Counted from the stretch's first letter, positions 8,643 to 18,139 are shown. The stretch is 64,000 bases of DNA from Pseudomonas mucoides (GCF_015461845.1 NZ_JACOPW010000004.1:248001-312000); one strand, 5' to 3'. Notes: generated from the letters alone by a model not told the origin. Numbers and translations are program-made.

Positions 8643-9221
8643 ATGAGAGACCATCATTCCCACCGAGACCATAGCGACAGCCGCGACGGCTTCGAGAAAC
8701 GCCCTGGCCCCGGCCGTGAACGCGGTGGCCGCGGCCCCCGGGTGTTTGCCCCCGGCGACCTGAAACTGCTGCTGTTGGCGTTGATCGCGGAGCAGCCCTG
8801 CCACGGCTATGACCTGATCCGTCAGATCGAAAGCATGTTCGACGGCGCCTACTGCCCCAGCCCCGGCGTGATCTACCCGACCCTGACCTTTCTCGAAGAA
8901 AGCGAAATGATTCTGGGCGATGCCGAAGGCGGCAAAAAACGCTACACCGTCACCGACGCCGGACGCCTGTCATTGACCGAACAGGCGATTGCGCTGGACG
9001 GTGTGCGGATGCGCATCGAGGTCAGCAAGCGCTCGCTGCGCGGTCATGACCGTCCCGCCGAGATCCACGAGGCGGTGCACAACTTGCGTCACGCCTTGCA
9101 GATGCACCACGGCCGCTGGAGCCCGGAAGAAATCCTGCGGGTGCGCGACCTGCTCAACAACACCGCCAAGGCCATCGTCGACGGCCCTGCCGTTCAACCC
9201 GTTCAGGAGCAAGCCGAATGA
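8643..9221 (+). CDS. PadR-family regulator with His-rich N-terminus (YqjI-like)
   Basis: 192 residues from the ATG at 8643 (GAGAGAAG upstream); an earlier in-frame start at 8610 lies beside the palindrome and is less likely. The first 20 residues are unusually rich in His (RDHHSHRDHSD), followed by a Gly/Arg-rich linker. The PadR winged helix comes next (LKLLLLALIAEQPCHGYDLI, then GVIYPTLTFLEE), with a C-terminal dimerisation helix. E. coli YqjI, a nickel-sensing repressor, has the same His-rich extension and controls the ferric reductase gene yqjH. Here the reductase-like gene overlaps by four bases (ATGA). Metal-responsive repression of this pair is inferred. Confidence 0.82.
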   Translation: MRDHHSHRDHSDSRDGFEKRPGPGRERGGRGPRVFAPGDLKLLLLALIAEQPCHGYDLIRQIESMFDGAYCPSPGVIYPTLTFLEESEMILGDAEGGKKRYTVTDAGRLSLTEQAIALDGVRMRIEVSKRSLRGHDRPAEIHEAVHNLRHALQMHHGRWSPEEILRVRDLLNNTAKAIVDGPAVQPVQEQAE

Positions 9222-10003
9222 GTGAAGTGATCGTGCAATCCATCCACCGTGTCATGCATGAAATCAAACGCCGTCGTCTGCAGGTGTTGCGCGTGGTCGA
9301 CCTGACGCCGCGCATGCGCCGGATTACCCTGGGCGGGCCGGAGCTGGCCGGCTTCGTCAGCCTCGGTACGGACGACCACGTCAAACTGCTGTTCCCGCAG
9401 ACCGCGGCGGAACACGCGGCGCTGGAAACGCTGGTGCTCGGCGCGGGCAAGGACAACGGGCCGATGCCAGCGATGCGCGACTACACGCCACGTCGTTACG
9501 ACCTCGACACGCTGGAACTGGACATCGATTTCGTGCTGCACGGCGACGGCCCTGCCTCGACCTGGGCCGAGCAAGCCAAACCCGGCCAGTTCCTGCACAT
9601 CGGTGGGCCACGCGGCTCGATGATCGTGCCGGACATGTTCGACAGCTACCTGCTGATCGGCGACGAAACCGCCCTGCCCGCCATCGCCCGTCGCCTCGAA
9701 GGCCTGGCGGCCAATCGCCGTGCGCTGGTGGTTGTGGAAGTGGAGAACGGCGCTGAACAACAACGCCTGGAAAGCGCCGCGCAGGTCCATGTGATCTGGG
9801 TGCTGCGCGAAGGCGGCAAGGACAACCTGCTGACGACCGTGAAGCAACTGCAAGTGCCGAGCGGCAATCTCTATGCGTGGGTGGCGACGGAGACCAAAGT
9901 GTCGCGGCAGATTCGGCGGGTCTTGCTTGATGAGCACGGCTTGAATGAGCAGAGGGTCAAAGCAGTCGGCTACTGGCGATTGGATGACAGCGACGATGAA
10001 TAA
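9218..10003 (+). CDS. Siderophore-interacting protein / NAD(P)H-dependent ferric-chelate reductase (YqjH/ViuB-like)
   Basis: 261 residues. The N-terminal FAD-binding barrel shows the family motif DYTPRRYD at about residues 87-94 and the FAD-contacting ITLGGPELAGF segment. The C-terminal NAD(P)H-binding half includes YLLIGDETALPAIARRLE and the terminal VKAVGYWRLDDSDDE typical of the SIP family. These cytosolic enzymes release iron from imported ferric siderophores by reduction. The start codon overlaps the stop of the PadR gene, so both are expressed from one transcript. Confidence 0.87.
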   Translation: MSEVIVQSIHRVMHEIKRRRLQVLRVVDLTPRMRRITLGGPELAGFVSLGTDDHVKLLFPQTAAEHAALETLVLGAGKDNGPMPAMRDYTPRRYDLDTLELDIDFVLHGDGPASTWAEQAKPGQFLHIGGPRGSMIVPDMFDSYLLIGDETALPAIARRLEGLAANRRALVVVEVENGAEQQRLESAAQVHVIWVLREGGKDNLLTTVKQLQVPSGNLYAWVATETKVSRQIRRVLLDEHGLNEQRVKAVGYWRLDDSDDE

Positions 10004-10024
10004 CTAAAGGTTACCTGTCTTCCC

Positions 10025-10054
10025 TGTGGCGAGGGGACTTGCCCCTTCGCCACA
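10025..10054. repeat. REP palindrome
   Basis: A nearly perfect palindrome (TGTGGCGAGGGGACTTG / CCCCTTCGCCACA) between convergent genes. It belongs to the Pseudomonas REP class with GGCGAGGG arms. Confidence 0.7.
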
Positions 10055-10079
10055 GCAGCTCCCTCGCCATAGTTCAGGT

Positions 10080-10718
10080 TCACTTTCGGGCAAGCCACCG
10101 ATCCAGCCCGATCACCATCAGCGCAACGATCACAAACCCCACCAACAATCCCCCCGCATTCACAAACACCTGTGGATAACCCAACTTATCCACATCAATG
10201 AACGGATAGGGATAAACCGCCAGCAGATGCCCGCGCCACAACACATAGGCGAAGTACCCCAGCGGGAAAATCACCCACAGGCCAATGTGCCGCAGCCGTA
10301 ACGTACCTTTGGGCACGCACCGCCACCAATAGGCCAGAAACAGCAGCGGCATGATGTCGTGCAGCACTTCATCCGCCAGGAACTGCCAGCCTTCGGGGTG
10401 CCACAAATGCCGCAGCAACACGCTGTACGCCAGCCCCACCACAGCGATGCTCACGGCAATCGCGCTGCTCACCCACGGCTGCAAAAACCAGCGTCGAGCC
10501 GCAGACTCGCGAGACGTCCATTCGCAGGTCAGAACCGTCGCCACCAGCGTGTTGGTCAGCACCGTGAAATAGCTGAAAAAGCTCACCAGACCGCCGATCA
10601 ACCTGGCATCCAGCGTCCAGCGCGAATACAGAATCAGGTACAGCTGAATGGCCAGTCCCGCCCAGCCCAGTACCGCCGCAGCGGCCACAAAACGACGCCT
10701 CGCGACCGAGCCCTGCAT
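10080..10718 (-). CDS. Pr6Pr family integral membrane protein
   Basis: 212 residues from the ATG at 10718, two bases after the stop of the upstream gene. Six hydrophobic segments are visible, beginning with FVAAAAVLGWAGLAIQLYLI and ending GGLLVGFVIVALMVIGLDRW. The conserved FSYFTVLTNTLVA motif after the second helix and the PYPFIDVDKLGYP loop are characteristic of the Pr6Pr / FAR-17a-like membrane family. The molecular function is unknown. It shares a short operon with the VF530-type gene. Confidence 0.72.
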   Translation of the reverse strand: MQGSVARRRFVAAAAVLGWAGLAIQLYLILYSRWTLDARLIGGLVSFFSYFTVLTNTLVATVLTCEWTSRESAARRWFLQPWVSSAIAVSIAVVGLAYSVLLRHLWHPEGWQFLADEVLHDIMPLLFLAYWWRCVPKGTLRLRHIGLWVIFPLGYFAYVLWRGHLLAVYPYPFIDVDKLGYPQVFVNAGGLLVGFVIVALMVIGLDRWLARK

Positions 10719-10720
10719 GT

Positions 10721-10951
10721 TCAGACCGGTCGCTTGGTGCGCATCAACTTCACGTACAAACGCTCGACTTTCTCCCGGGCCCACGGGGTTTTGCGCAGGA
10801 ACGTCAGGCTCGACTTGATGCTCGGGTCGCTCTTGAAGCAGCGGATATCAATGCGCTCGGCCAGCCCCGACCATTCGTAATGTTCAACCAGGGCGTTGAG
10901 GATTTGTTCCAGCGTCACGCCATGCAGCGGGTTGTTGTTCTGTTCGGTCAT
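10721..10951 (-). CDS. VF530-family (DUF2132) small DNA-binding protein
   Basis: 76 residues. The sequence NNPLHGVTLEQILNALVEHY followed by GLAERIDIRCFKSDPSIKSS and LRKTPWAREKVERLY matches the small helical VF530 family almost throughout. A member from Vibrio fischeri is structurally known and proposed to bind DNA; the cellular role is not known. It is the first gene of a two-gene unit with the membrane protein that follows. Confidence 0.82.
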   Translation of the reverse strand: MTEQNNNPLHGVTLEQILNALVEHYEWSGLAERIDIRCFKSDPSIKSSLTFLRKTPWAREKVERLYVKLMRTKRPV

Positions 10952-11232
10952 GCCGGGCCTTCGAGCGATGTAAGGAGTGGGAAGCCGCGCACCTTAGCCG
11001 AGGGTGTGATCGGGTGGAAGCGCTGCGTGCGCTATCAGTCAATGTAGGTGACGTTGAAGATCGCCGCCCGACACTGTTACCAAATCTGAAACGATCCATG
11101 TCCATAAAAGCCCTTTCTCTATTTGTAACAGAACATTATCCTTGCGCCGCCAAGCTGAAACGCTTCTTCAAACTGCTTTACGCCCTGCTGCACTCCATAA
11201 TTCCCTAGAAAAAGACCCAGAATTTCTTCTCT

Positions 11233-12615
11233 ATGCCTTACTTTCAAACTTCGCGAGACAGCGCTGTCTGCACAGCTATCGCCAGCCGAAAAGCCCTGAA
11301 CCTGATCGGTGGACTCACCGCACTGGGCTTTGCCACCTGCACCCAGGCGGCGCCCGCCTTCGATAGCGATTCACCGTGGATGCTCGGCGACTGGAACGGC
11401 ACGCGCACCGAACTTGCGGAAAAAGGCTACGACTTCAAAGTCGATTACACCGGCGAAATGGGCAGCAACCTGCATGGCGGCTACGACCATGACCGCACCG
11501 CGCGCTACAGCGACCAGTTCGGTTTCGGCACGCACCTGGATTTGCAGAAAATCCTCGGTTGGGACGACGCTGAATTTCAGCTGACCATCACCGAGCGCAA
11601 CGGCAACAACATCAGCAACGACCGCATCAACGATCCGCGCGTGGGCGGCTTTACGTCGGCCCAGGAAGTCTGGGGCCGTGGGCAAACCTGGCGCCTGACG
11701 CAGATGTGGTACCAGCAGAAATTCTTCGACCAGAAGCTCGACATCAAGGCCGGTCGTTTTGGCGAAGGCGAAGACTTCAACAGCTTCCCGTGCGACTTCC
11801 AGAACCTGGCGTTCTGCGGCTCCCAAGTCGGTAACTGGGTCGGCGACGTCTGGTACAACTGGCCGGTCAGCCAATGGGCGTTGCGCGTCAAATATCACCT
11901 GACGCCGGAGCTGTATGCGCAGGTCGGTGCCTACGAGCAAAACCCGTCGAACCTGGATCGCGACAACGGTTTCAAGCTCAGCGGCAGCGGCACCCAGGGC
12001 GCGATTTTGCCGGTGGAACTGGTGTGGACGCCGAAACTCAACGGCCTTCCGGGCGAATACCGCGCCGGTTATTACTACAGCAGCGCCAGCGCCACCGATG
12101 TCTATAAGGACAGCAATGGTCAGCCGGCGGCCCTGAGTGGCGAAGCCTATCGCAGTGCATCGAGCAAACACGGCGTGTGGCTTGGCATTCAGCAGCAGAT
12201 CACCAGCGTCGCCAGCGATAACAGCCGTGGTTTGAACGTGTTTGCCAACGGCACGATGCACGACAAGAAGACCAACGCCATCGACAACTACGTCCAGGCT
12301 GGCGTGGTCTACAAGGGCTTGTTCGACGCGCGCGCCAAAGACGACATCGGCTTCGCCCTGGCCCGGGTTCACGTCAACCCGGCCTACCGCAAAAACGCCG
12401 AGGCGACCAATCAGGCCCGCGCCGTCTTCAACTACGACGATCCGTCGTACCTGCCGCCGCAAGACACTGAATACAGCGCCGAGCTCTATTACGGCGTGCA
12501 TGTGACGAACTGGCTGACCGTGCGCCCGAACCTGCAATACATCCGCCATCCCGGTGGCGTGGACCAGGTCGATGACGCCCTGATTGGCGGGATCAAGATC
12601 ACTTCATCCTTCTGA
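11233..12615 (+). CDS. oprB: OprB-family carbohydrate-selective porin
   Basis: 460 residues with a long N-terminal signal region (hydrophobic LNLIGGLTALGFATCTQAAPA). The family hallmark SPWMLGDWNGTRTELAEKGYDF begins the mature protein. Many amphipathic strands follow, with the conserved FGEGEDFNSFPCDFQNLAFC segment, and the protein ends in an aromatic residue (KITSSF), as outer-membrane barrels do. OprB porins take up glucose and other sugars across the outer membrane. The gene lies upstream of the glucose dehydrogenase gcd, as in P. putida, which supports a role in periplasmic glucose oxidation. No strong Shine-Dalgarno sequence precedes the ATG. Confidence 0.92.
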   Translation: MPYFQTSRDSAVCTAIASRKALNLIGGLTALGFATCTQAAPAFDSDSPWMLGDWNGTRTELAEKGYDFKVDYTGEMGSNLHGGYDHDRTARYSDQFGFGTHLDLQKILGWDDAEFQLTITERNGNNISNDRINDPRVGGFTSAQEVWGRGQTWRLTQMWYQQKFFDQKLDIKAGRFGEGEDFNSFPCDFQNLAFCGSQVGNWVGDVWYNWPVSQWALRVKYHLTPELYAQVGAYEQNPSNLDRDNGFKLSGSGTQGAILPVELVWTPKLNGLPGEYRAGYYYSSASATDVYKDSNGQPAALSGEAYRSASSKHGVWLGIQQQITSVASDNSRGLNVFANGTMHDKKTNAIDNYVQAGVVYKGLFDARAKDDIGFALARVHVNPAYRKNAEATNQARAVFNYDDPSYLPPQDTEYSAELYYGVHVTNWLTVRPNLQYIRHPGGVDQVDDALIGGIKITSSF

Positions 12616-12630
12616 CCCACCCCCCCCCTA

Positions 12631-12718
12631 TAGGAGCAGAGCTTGCTCACGATGACAGAGTGTCAGTTGACGAAGATGCGGTCTGACACACCGCCATCGC
12701 GAGCAAGCACTGCTCCTA
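12631..12718. repeat. REPIN (inverted REP pair)
   Basis: TAGGAGCAGAGCTTGCTC and its inverted partner ending GCTCCTA flank about 40 bp, between oprB and gcd. It follows a run of nine C residues at 12620-12628. Confidence 0.75.
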
Positions 12719-12845
12719 CAAGGGTTGCAACACCTGAACAAGCTCTAACCAAGTTTCACTTTTATAACTGAACCATGCCCACGCCAGATCGTCATCTACA
12801 GTGAACTTGCGCGGGACTACTTAAAACGTCACGGAGAACCACACT

Positions 12846-15254
12846 ATGAGCACTGATGGTGCTTTGAGTCGAAGCCGTCTGTTGCCGAGCCTGCTCGGCA
12901 TCCTGCTTCTGCTAATGGGCCTGGCCATGCTGGCAGGCGGGATCAAGCTGAGCATGCTCGGCGGCTCGCTGTATTACCTGCTGGCCGGTATCGGCCTGAC
13001 GCTGACCGGCGTGCTGCTGATGATGGCCCGCCGCGCTGCGCTGGGCCTGTACGCATTGGTGCTGTTCGCCAGCACTGTTTGGGCACTGTGGGAAGTCGGC
13101 CTCGACTGGTGGCAACTGGTGCCGCGCCTGGCGCTGTGGTTTGCGCTGGGTATCGTCATGCTGCTGCCTTGGTTTCGTCGCCCGCTGCTGCGCGAAGGCG
13201 CTGCACCGATGGGCACCGGCGCCCTGAGCGTCGCCGTGGTCGTGGCGGGCGTGGCCGCATTGGCCAGCCAGTTCACCAGCCCGGGTGAAATCAAAGGCCA
13301 ACTGGACCGCGACAGCGTGCCCGGCATGACCAACACCGCGCCGGCCATGCCCGACGGCGACTGGAACTCCTACGGCCGCAGCGCTCACGGTGATCGTTAC
13401 TCGCCCCTGGCACAGATCACCCCGCAAAACGCGCACAAACTGGTCCCGGCGTGGACTTACCGCACCGGCGACCTGCCGGGTCCGAACGATCCGGGCGAGA
13501 CCACCGCTGAAAACACCCCGCTGAAAGTCAACGGCATGCTGTACGTGTGCACGCCGCACAGCCAGGTGATCGCGCTGGACCCGGACACCGGCAAGGAAAT
13601 CTGGCGTTTCGACCCTAAGCTCTCCACGCAAAACGCGGCGAACTTCAAGGGGTGGGCGCACATGACCTGCCGTGGCGTGTCGTACCACGATGACGCCGTC
13701 TACGCCTCCGAGCAGAGCCCGACCGGCAGCGCCAGCGCCGCTGTCACCAACGCCTGCCCACGCCGGATCTTCCTGCCGACCGCCGACACCCGTCTGATCG
13801 CCCTCAACGCTGACACCGGCAAGATGTGCGAAGACTTCGGCGACAAGGGCCAGGTTGACCTGCGCGCCAACATCGGCGGCTTCACCGCCGGCGGTTACTA
13901 CTCCACCTCGCCTCCTGCGGTCACCAAAGACCTGGTGGTGATTGGCGGCCACGTGACTGACAACGTCTCCACCGACGAGCCAAGCGGCGTGATCCGTGCG
14001 TTCGACGTGCACACCGGCAAACTGGTGTGGAACTGGGACAGCGGCAAGCCGGACGACACCACGCCGATTGCCGAAGGCCAGACCTACACCCGCAATTCGC
14101 CGAACATGTGGTCCATGTTCGCGGTCGACGAAAAACTCGGCATGCTCTACCTGCCGATGGGCAACCAGACGCCGGACCAGTTCGGTGGCGCTCGCACCCC
14201 TGAATCGGAACTGCACGCCGCCGGCCTGACCGCGCTGGACATCGCCACCGGCAAAGTGCGCTGGCACTTCCAGTTCACCCACCATGACCTGTGGGACATG
14301 GACGTCGGCGGCCAGCCAACCCTGATGGACCTGAAAACCGCTGACGGCGTGAAGCCGGCGGTACTCGCGTCCACCAAGCAAGGCAGCATCTACGTGCTGG
14401 ACCGCAGCACCGGCAAAGCCATTGTGCCGATCAACGAAGTGCCGGTGCCACAAGGCGCTGTCGCCGGTGATCACACCTCGCCGACCCAACCCAAGTCCGA
14501 CCTCAACTTCATGCCGCCGCCGTTGAAAGAGCGCGACATGTGGGGTGTCACGCCGTTCGACCAACTGGTCTGCCGGATCACCTTCAAATCCCTGCGCTAC
14601 GACGGCCCGTTCACCCCGCCATCGCTGCAAGGTTCGATCGTTTATCCGGGTAACTTCGGCGTGTTCGACTGGGGCGGTGTCTCGGTGGATCCGGTGCGTC
14701 AGATCCTGTTCGTGAACCCGGACTGGATGGCCTTCAAATCGAAGCTGATCCCGGCTGCGGAAATCGCTGCCCAAGGCCCGCGTAAAAGCGAAACCGAAGG
14801 CGTACAGCCAAACAAAGGCGCGCCGTACGGCGTCGTCCTCGAACCCCTGCTGTCGCCGATGGGCCTGCCGTGCCAGGCTCCGGCGTGGGGTTACGTGGCC
14901 GCGGTCGATCTGACCACCCATGAAAAAATCTGGATGCACAAGAACGGCACCGTGCGCGACAGCTCACCGGTTCCGATCCCGTTGAGCATGGGCGTACCCA
15001 GCCTGGGCGGCACCTTCACCACCGCCGGTGGCGTCGCGTTCCTCAGCGGCACCCTCGACCAATACCTGCGCGCCTACGACGTGAAAAACGGCAAGCAACT
15101 GTGGGAAGGTCGCCTGCCGGCCGGCGCGCAAACCACACCGATGACCTACACCGGCAAGGACGGCAAGCAATACGTGCTGGTTGTTGCCGGCGGTCACGGG
15201 TCGCTGGGCACCAAGCAAGGCGACTATGTGATGGCGTACAAACTGTCCGAGTAA
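12846..15254 (+). CDS. gcd: Membrane-bound PQQ-dependent glucose dehydrogenase
   Basis: 802 residues. The first roughly 140 residues contain five hydrophobic segments that anchor the enzyme in the inner membrane. The periplasmic eight-bladed propeller follows. It starts at DGDWNSYGRSAHGDRYSPLAQI and shows the tryptophan-docking blades, with repeats such as LYVCTPHSQVIALDPDTGKEIW and AYDVKNGKQLWEGRLPAGAQ. The C-terminal KDGKQYVLVVAGGHGSLGTK is typical of Gcd. The enzyme oxidises D-glucose to gluconolactone in the periplasm and passes electrons to ubiquinone. GGAG lies about 10 nt before the ATG. PQQ synthesis genes are not in this window. Confidence 0.97.
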   Translation: MSTDGALSRSRLLPSLLGILLLLMGLAMLAGGIKLSMLGGSLYYLLAGIGLTLTGVLLMMARRAALGLYALVLFASTVWALWEVGLDWWQLVPRLALWFALGIVMLLPWFRRPLLREGAAPMGTGALSVAVVVAGVAALASQFTSPGEIKGQLDRDSVPGMTNTAPAMPDGDWNSYGRSAHGDRYSPLAQITPQNAHKLVPAWTYRTGDLPGPNDPGETTAENTPLKVNGMLYVCTPHSQVIALDPDTGKEIWRFDPKLSTQNAANFKGWAHMTCRGVSYHDDAVYASEQSPTGSASAAVTNACPRRIFLPTADTRLIALNADTGKMCEDFGDKGQVDLRANIGGFTAGGYYSTSPPAVTKDLVVIGGHVTDNVSTDEPSGVIRAFDVHTGKLVWNWDSGKPDDTTPIAEGQTYTRNSPNMWSMFAVDEKLGMLYLPMGNQTPDQFGGARTPESELHAAGLTALDIATGKVRWHFQFTHHDLWDMDVGGQPTLMDLKTADGVKPAVLASTKQGSIYVLDRSTGKAIVPINEVPVPQGAVAGDHTSPTQPKSDLNFMPPPLKERDMWGVTPFDQLVCRITFKSLRYDGPFTPPSLQGSIVYPGNFGVFDWGGVSVDPVRQILFVNPDWMAFKSKLIPAAEIAAQGPRKSETEGVQPNKGAPYGVVLEPLLSPMGLPCQAPAWGYVAAVDLTTHEKIWMHKNGTVRDSSPVPIPLSMGVPSLGGTFTTAGGVAFLSGTLDQYLRAYDVKNGKQLWEGRLPAGAQTTPMTYTGKDGKQYVLVVAGGHGSLGTKQGDYVMAYKLSE

Positions 15255-15275
15255 GTTCTAGCGGCGGTTAATGGA

Positions 15276-15307
15276 AAGGCGACTCCTGCGAGGGGGTCGC
15301 CTTTTTT
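15276..15307 (+). terminator. Rho-independent terminator of gcd
   Basis: The stem GGCGAC / GTCGCC is preceded by AAA and followed by six T, 22 bp after the gcd stop. Confidence 0.88.
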
Positions 15308-15408
15308 GTGGCCACTATTTTTGTCACCCCACTCCTACAATTGGACTGGGTTCATCTGCTACTGCTGGGTCGGCTATCAGGCGGGCAAGTTGGCGCGGTG
15401 CATCTACA

Positions 15409-15438
15409 CTGGACAGGTCAACACACTCACCTGTCCAG
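15409..15438. promoter_or_regulatory. Inverted repeat upstream of lon-2
   Basis: CTGGACAGGT and ACCTGTCCAG are perfect 10-bp arms separated by 10 bp, so the arm centres are 20 bp (about two helical turns) apart, 35 bp before the sigma-32-like -35. It could be an operator or a hairpin; the binding factor is unknown. Confidence 0.45.
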
Positions 15439-15472
15439 ACCCTGAACACACACCTTGAAATATCCCGTGCCA

Positions 15473-15500
15473 TTGAAACCACCCCCCACCTGCCCCATCT
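15473..15500 (+). promoter_or_regulatory. Sigma-32 (heat-shock) type promoter of lon-2
   Basis: TTGAAA, 14-bp spacer, CCCCATCT. The -10 element matches the sigma-32 consensus CCCCATNT completely and the -35 matches the TTGAA core. It lies 30 bp before the ATG of the Lon gene. Confidence 0.72.
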
Positions 15501-15530
15501 AACACCCATACCCCATTGCGCAGGTGCCCC

Positions 15531-17948
15531 ATGAGCGACCAGCAAGACTTCCCCGAAGACCCGAGCGAGTACAACGAAGCCGAGCAAATCGAACACCACG
15601 CCACCGGCAAAGGCCTCGCCCTGCCCGGCCAGAACCTGCCGGACAAGGTCTACATCATCCCGATCCACAACCGCCCGTTCTTCCCGGCTCAAGTACTGCC
15701 GGTCATCGTCAACGAAGAACCCTGGGCCGAAACCCTCGACCTGGTCAGCAAGGCCGATCACCACTCCCTGGCCCTGTTCTACATGGACACGCCCCAGGAA
15801 GACCCGCGCCATCTCAACACCGGCGCACTCCCCGAGTACGGCACCCTGGTCAAGGTGCACCACGCCAGCCGTGAAAACGGCAAACTGCAATTCGTCGCCC
15901 AGGGCCTGACCCGGGTGCGCATCAAGACCTGGCTCAAGCACCATCGCCCGCCGTACCTGGTGGAAGTCGAATACCCGCACCAGCCCACCGAGCCGACCGA
16001 CGAGGTCAAGGCCTACGGCATGGCGCTGATCAACGCGATCAAGGAACTGCTGCCGCTCAACCCGCTGTACAGCGAAGAGCTGAAAAACTACCTCAACCGC
16101 TTCAGCCCCAACGACCCGTCGCCGCTGACCGACTTCGCCGCCGCCCTGACCTCCGCCACCGGTGGCGAACTGCAAGAAGTGCTCGACTGCGTGCCCATGC
16201 TCAAGCGCATGGAAAAAGTCCTGCCGATGCTGCGCAAGGAAGTCGAAGTTGCACGCCTGCAGAAAGAGATTTCCGCCGAAGTTAACCGCAAGATCGGCGA
16301 GCATCAGCGCGAGTTCTTCCTCAAGGAACAACTCAAGGTCATCCAGCAAGAGCTGGGCCTGACCAAAGACGATCGCAGCGCTGACATCGAGCAGTTCGAG
16401 CAACGCCTCACCGGCAAAGTGCTCTCGCCGCAGGCGCAGAAACGCATCGAAGAGGAAATGAACAAGCTGTCGATCCTCGAGACCGGCTCGCCGGAGTACG
16501 CGGTCACCCGCAACTACCTCGACTGGGCGACCTCGGTGCCGTGGGGCGTGTACGGCGAGGACAAACTCGACCTCAAGCACGCGCGCAAGGTACTGGACAA
16601 ACACCATGCCGGCCTCGACGACATCAAGGACCGCATCCTCGAATTCCTCGCGGTCGGTGCTTACAAAGGCGAGATCAGCGGCTCTATCGTGCTGCTGGTC
16701 GGCCCGCCGGGCGTGGGTAAAACCAGCGTCGGCAAGTCCATCGCCGAATCCCTTGGCCGGCCGTTCTACCGCTTCAGCCTCGGCGGCATGCGCGACGAAG
16801 CCGAGATCAAGGGCCACCGCCGCACCTACATCGGCGCGCAACCGGGCAAACTCGTACAGGCGTTGAAAGACGTCGAAGTGATGAACCCGGTGATCATGCT
16901 CGATGAGATCGACAAGATGGGCCAAAGCTATCAGGGCGACCCGGCCTCGGCGCTGCTGGAAACCCTCGATCCGGAACAGAACGTCGAATTCCTCGACCAC
17001 TATCTGGACCTGCGTCTGGACCTGTCGAAAGTGCTGTTCGTGTGCACCGCCAACACCCTGGACTCAATCCCCGGCCCGTTGCTGGACCGGATGGAAGTGA
17101 TTCGCCTGTCGGGTTACATCACCGAAGAAAAAATCGCCATCGCCAAGCGTCACCTGTGGCCGAAACAACTGGAAAAGGCCGGCGTGTCCAAAGGCAGCCT
17201 GAGCATCAGCGACAGCGCGCTCAAAGCCTTGATCGACGGTTACGCCCGCGAAGCCGGTGTGCGCCAGTTGGAAAAACAACTGGGCAAACTGGTGCGCAAA
17301 GCCGTGGTGAAATTGATCGACGACCCCAAAGCCGTCATCAAACTCGGCCCCAAAGACCTCGAAACCTCACTCGGTCATCCGGTGTTCCGCAACGAGCAAG
17401 TGTTGTCCGGCACCGGCGTTATCACCGGTCTGGCCTGGACCAGCATGGGCGGCGCGACCTTGCCGATCGAAGCGACGCGGATCCACACGCTGAACCGTGG
17501 CTTCAAACTCACCGGGCAATTGGGTGATGTGATGAAAGAGTCGGCGGAAATCGCCTACAGCTACGTCAGTTCCAACCTGAAATCGTTTGGCGGCGATCCG
17601 AAATTCTTCGACGAAGCCTTCGTCCACCTCCACGTCCCGGAAGGCGCCACCCCGAAAGACGGCCCGAGCGCCGGCGTGACCATGGCCAGCGCCCTGCTCT
17701 CGCTCGCACGCAACCAGCCGCCGAAAAAAGGCGTGGCCATGACCGGCGAACTGACGTTGACCGGGCACGTCCTGCCAATTGGCGGGGTACGCGAGAAGGT
17801 GATTGCGGCGCGGCGGCAGAAGATCTTCGAGTTAATCTTGCCGGAGCCTAACCGTGGCAGCTTTGAGGAGCTGCCGGATTATCTGAAAGAAGGGATCACC
17901 GTGCATTTCGCCAAGCGCTTTGCGGATGTGGCGAAGATATTGTTCTGA
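15531..17948 (+). CDS. lon: Second Lon-type ATP-dependent protease (Lon-2 / AsrA-like)
   Basis: 805 residues from the ATG at 15531. It has the three Lon parts. The N-terminal LON substrate-binding domain begins YIIPIHNRPFFPAQVLPVIV. The AAA+ module has Walker A GPPGVGKT near residue 391 and Walker B VIMLDEIDKMG. The protease domain has catalytic Ser713 in KDGPSAGVTMA and Lys756 in GGVREKVIAARR, 43 residues apart as in E. coli Lon. It is not beside clpX, so it is the second Lon copy that many pseudomonads carry; the gcd neighbourhood matches P. putida lon-2. A sigma-32-like promoter indicates heat-shock induction. Confidence 0.94.
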   Translation: MSDQQDFPEDPSEYNEAEQIEHHATGKGLALPGQNLPDKVYIIPIHNRPFFPAQVLPVIVNEEPWAETLDLVSKADHHSLALFYMDTPQEDPRHLNTGALPEYGTLVKVHHASRENGKLQFVAQGLTRVRIKTWLKHHRPPYLVEVEYPHQPTEPTDEVKAYGMALINAIKELLPLNPLYSEELKNYLNRFSPNDPSPLTDFAAALTSATGGELQEVLDCVPMLKRMEKVLPMLRKEVEVARLQKEISAEVNRKIGEHQREFFLKEQLKVIQQELGLTKDDRSADIEQFEQRLTGKVLSPQAQKRIEEEMNKLSILETGSPEYAVTRNYLDWATSVPWGVYGEDKLDLKHARKVLDKHHAGLDDIKDRILEFLAVGAYKGEISGSIVLLVGPPGVGKTSVGKSIAESLGRPFYRFSLGGMRDEAEIKGHRRTYIGAQPGKLVQALKDVEVMNPVIMLDEIDKMGQSYQGDPASALLETLDPEQNVEFLDHYLDLRLDLSKVLFVCTANTLDSIPGPLLDRMEVIRLSGYITEEKIAIAKRHLWPKQLEKAGVSKGSLSISDSALKALIDGYAREAGVRQLEKQLGKLVRKAVVKLIDDPKAVIKLGPKDLETSLGHPVFRNEQVLSGTGVITGLAWTSMGGATLPIEATRIHTLNRGFKLTGQLGDVMKESAEIAYSYVSSNLKSFGGDPKFFDEAFVHLHVPEGATPKDGPSAGVTMASALLSLARNQPPKKGVAMTGELTLTGHVLPIGGVREKVIAARRQKIFELILPEPNRGSFEELPDYLKEGITVHFAKRFADVAKILF

Positions 17949-17976
17949 TCGTTAGGTAGTGCCTGGACCACTGCTT

Positions 17977-18041
17977 TCGCGAGCAGGCTTGCTCCCACTG
18001 GGTTATTGCAATCCATGGTGGGAGCGGGCTTGCCCGCGAAG
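17977..18041. repeat. REPIN
   Basis: TTCGCGAGCAGGCTTGCTC and the inverted GAGCGGGCTTGCCCGCGAA flank about 20 bp, between lon-2 and the next gene. The arms have diverged at three positions. Confidence 0.72.
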
Positions 18042-18139
18042 GCGTCGGCACTGACGGCGCAAATCCCCAGCGCTGTCACACTTTGTCTCATCTTCAGTTA
18101 TGCTCGCCGTTCGTCGTGAACGCCGGAGCCGCTGACCCT

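Noticed and set aside
11140..11170. TGAAAC...TTCA resembling a PtxS-type operator upstream of oprB
   Set aside because: The two halves do not form the expected 14-bp palindrome; the match is too weak to report as a site.
12616..12628. Run of nine C as a phase-variable tract
   Set aside because: It lies after the oprB stop, outside any reading frame or promoter spacer.
12912..14939. Long minus-strand open frame opposite gcd (675 codons)
   Set aside because: A shadow frame in GC-rich coding DNA; no recognisable domains, and gcd on the plus strand is certain.
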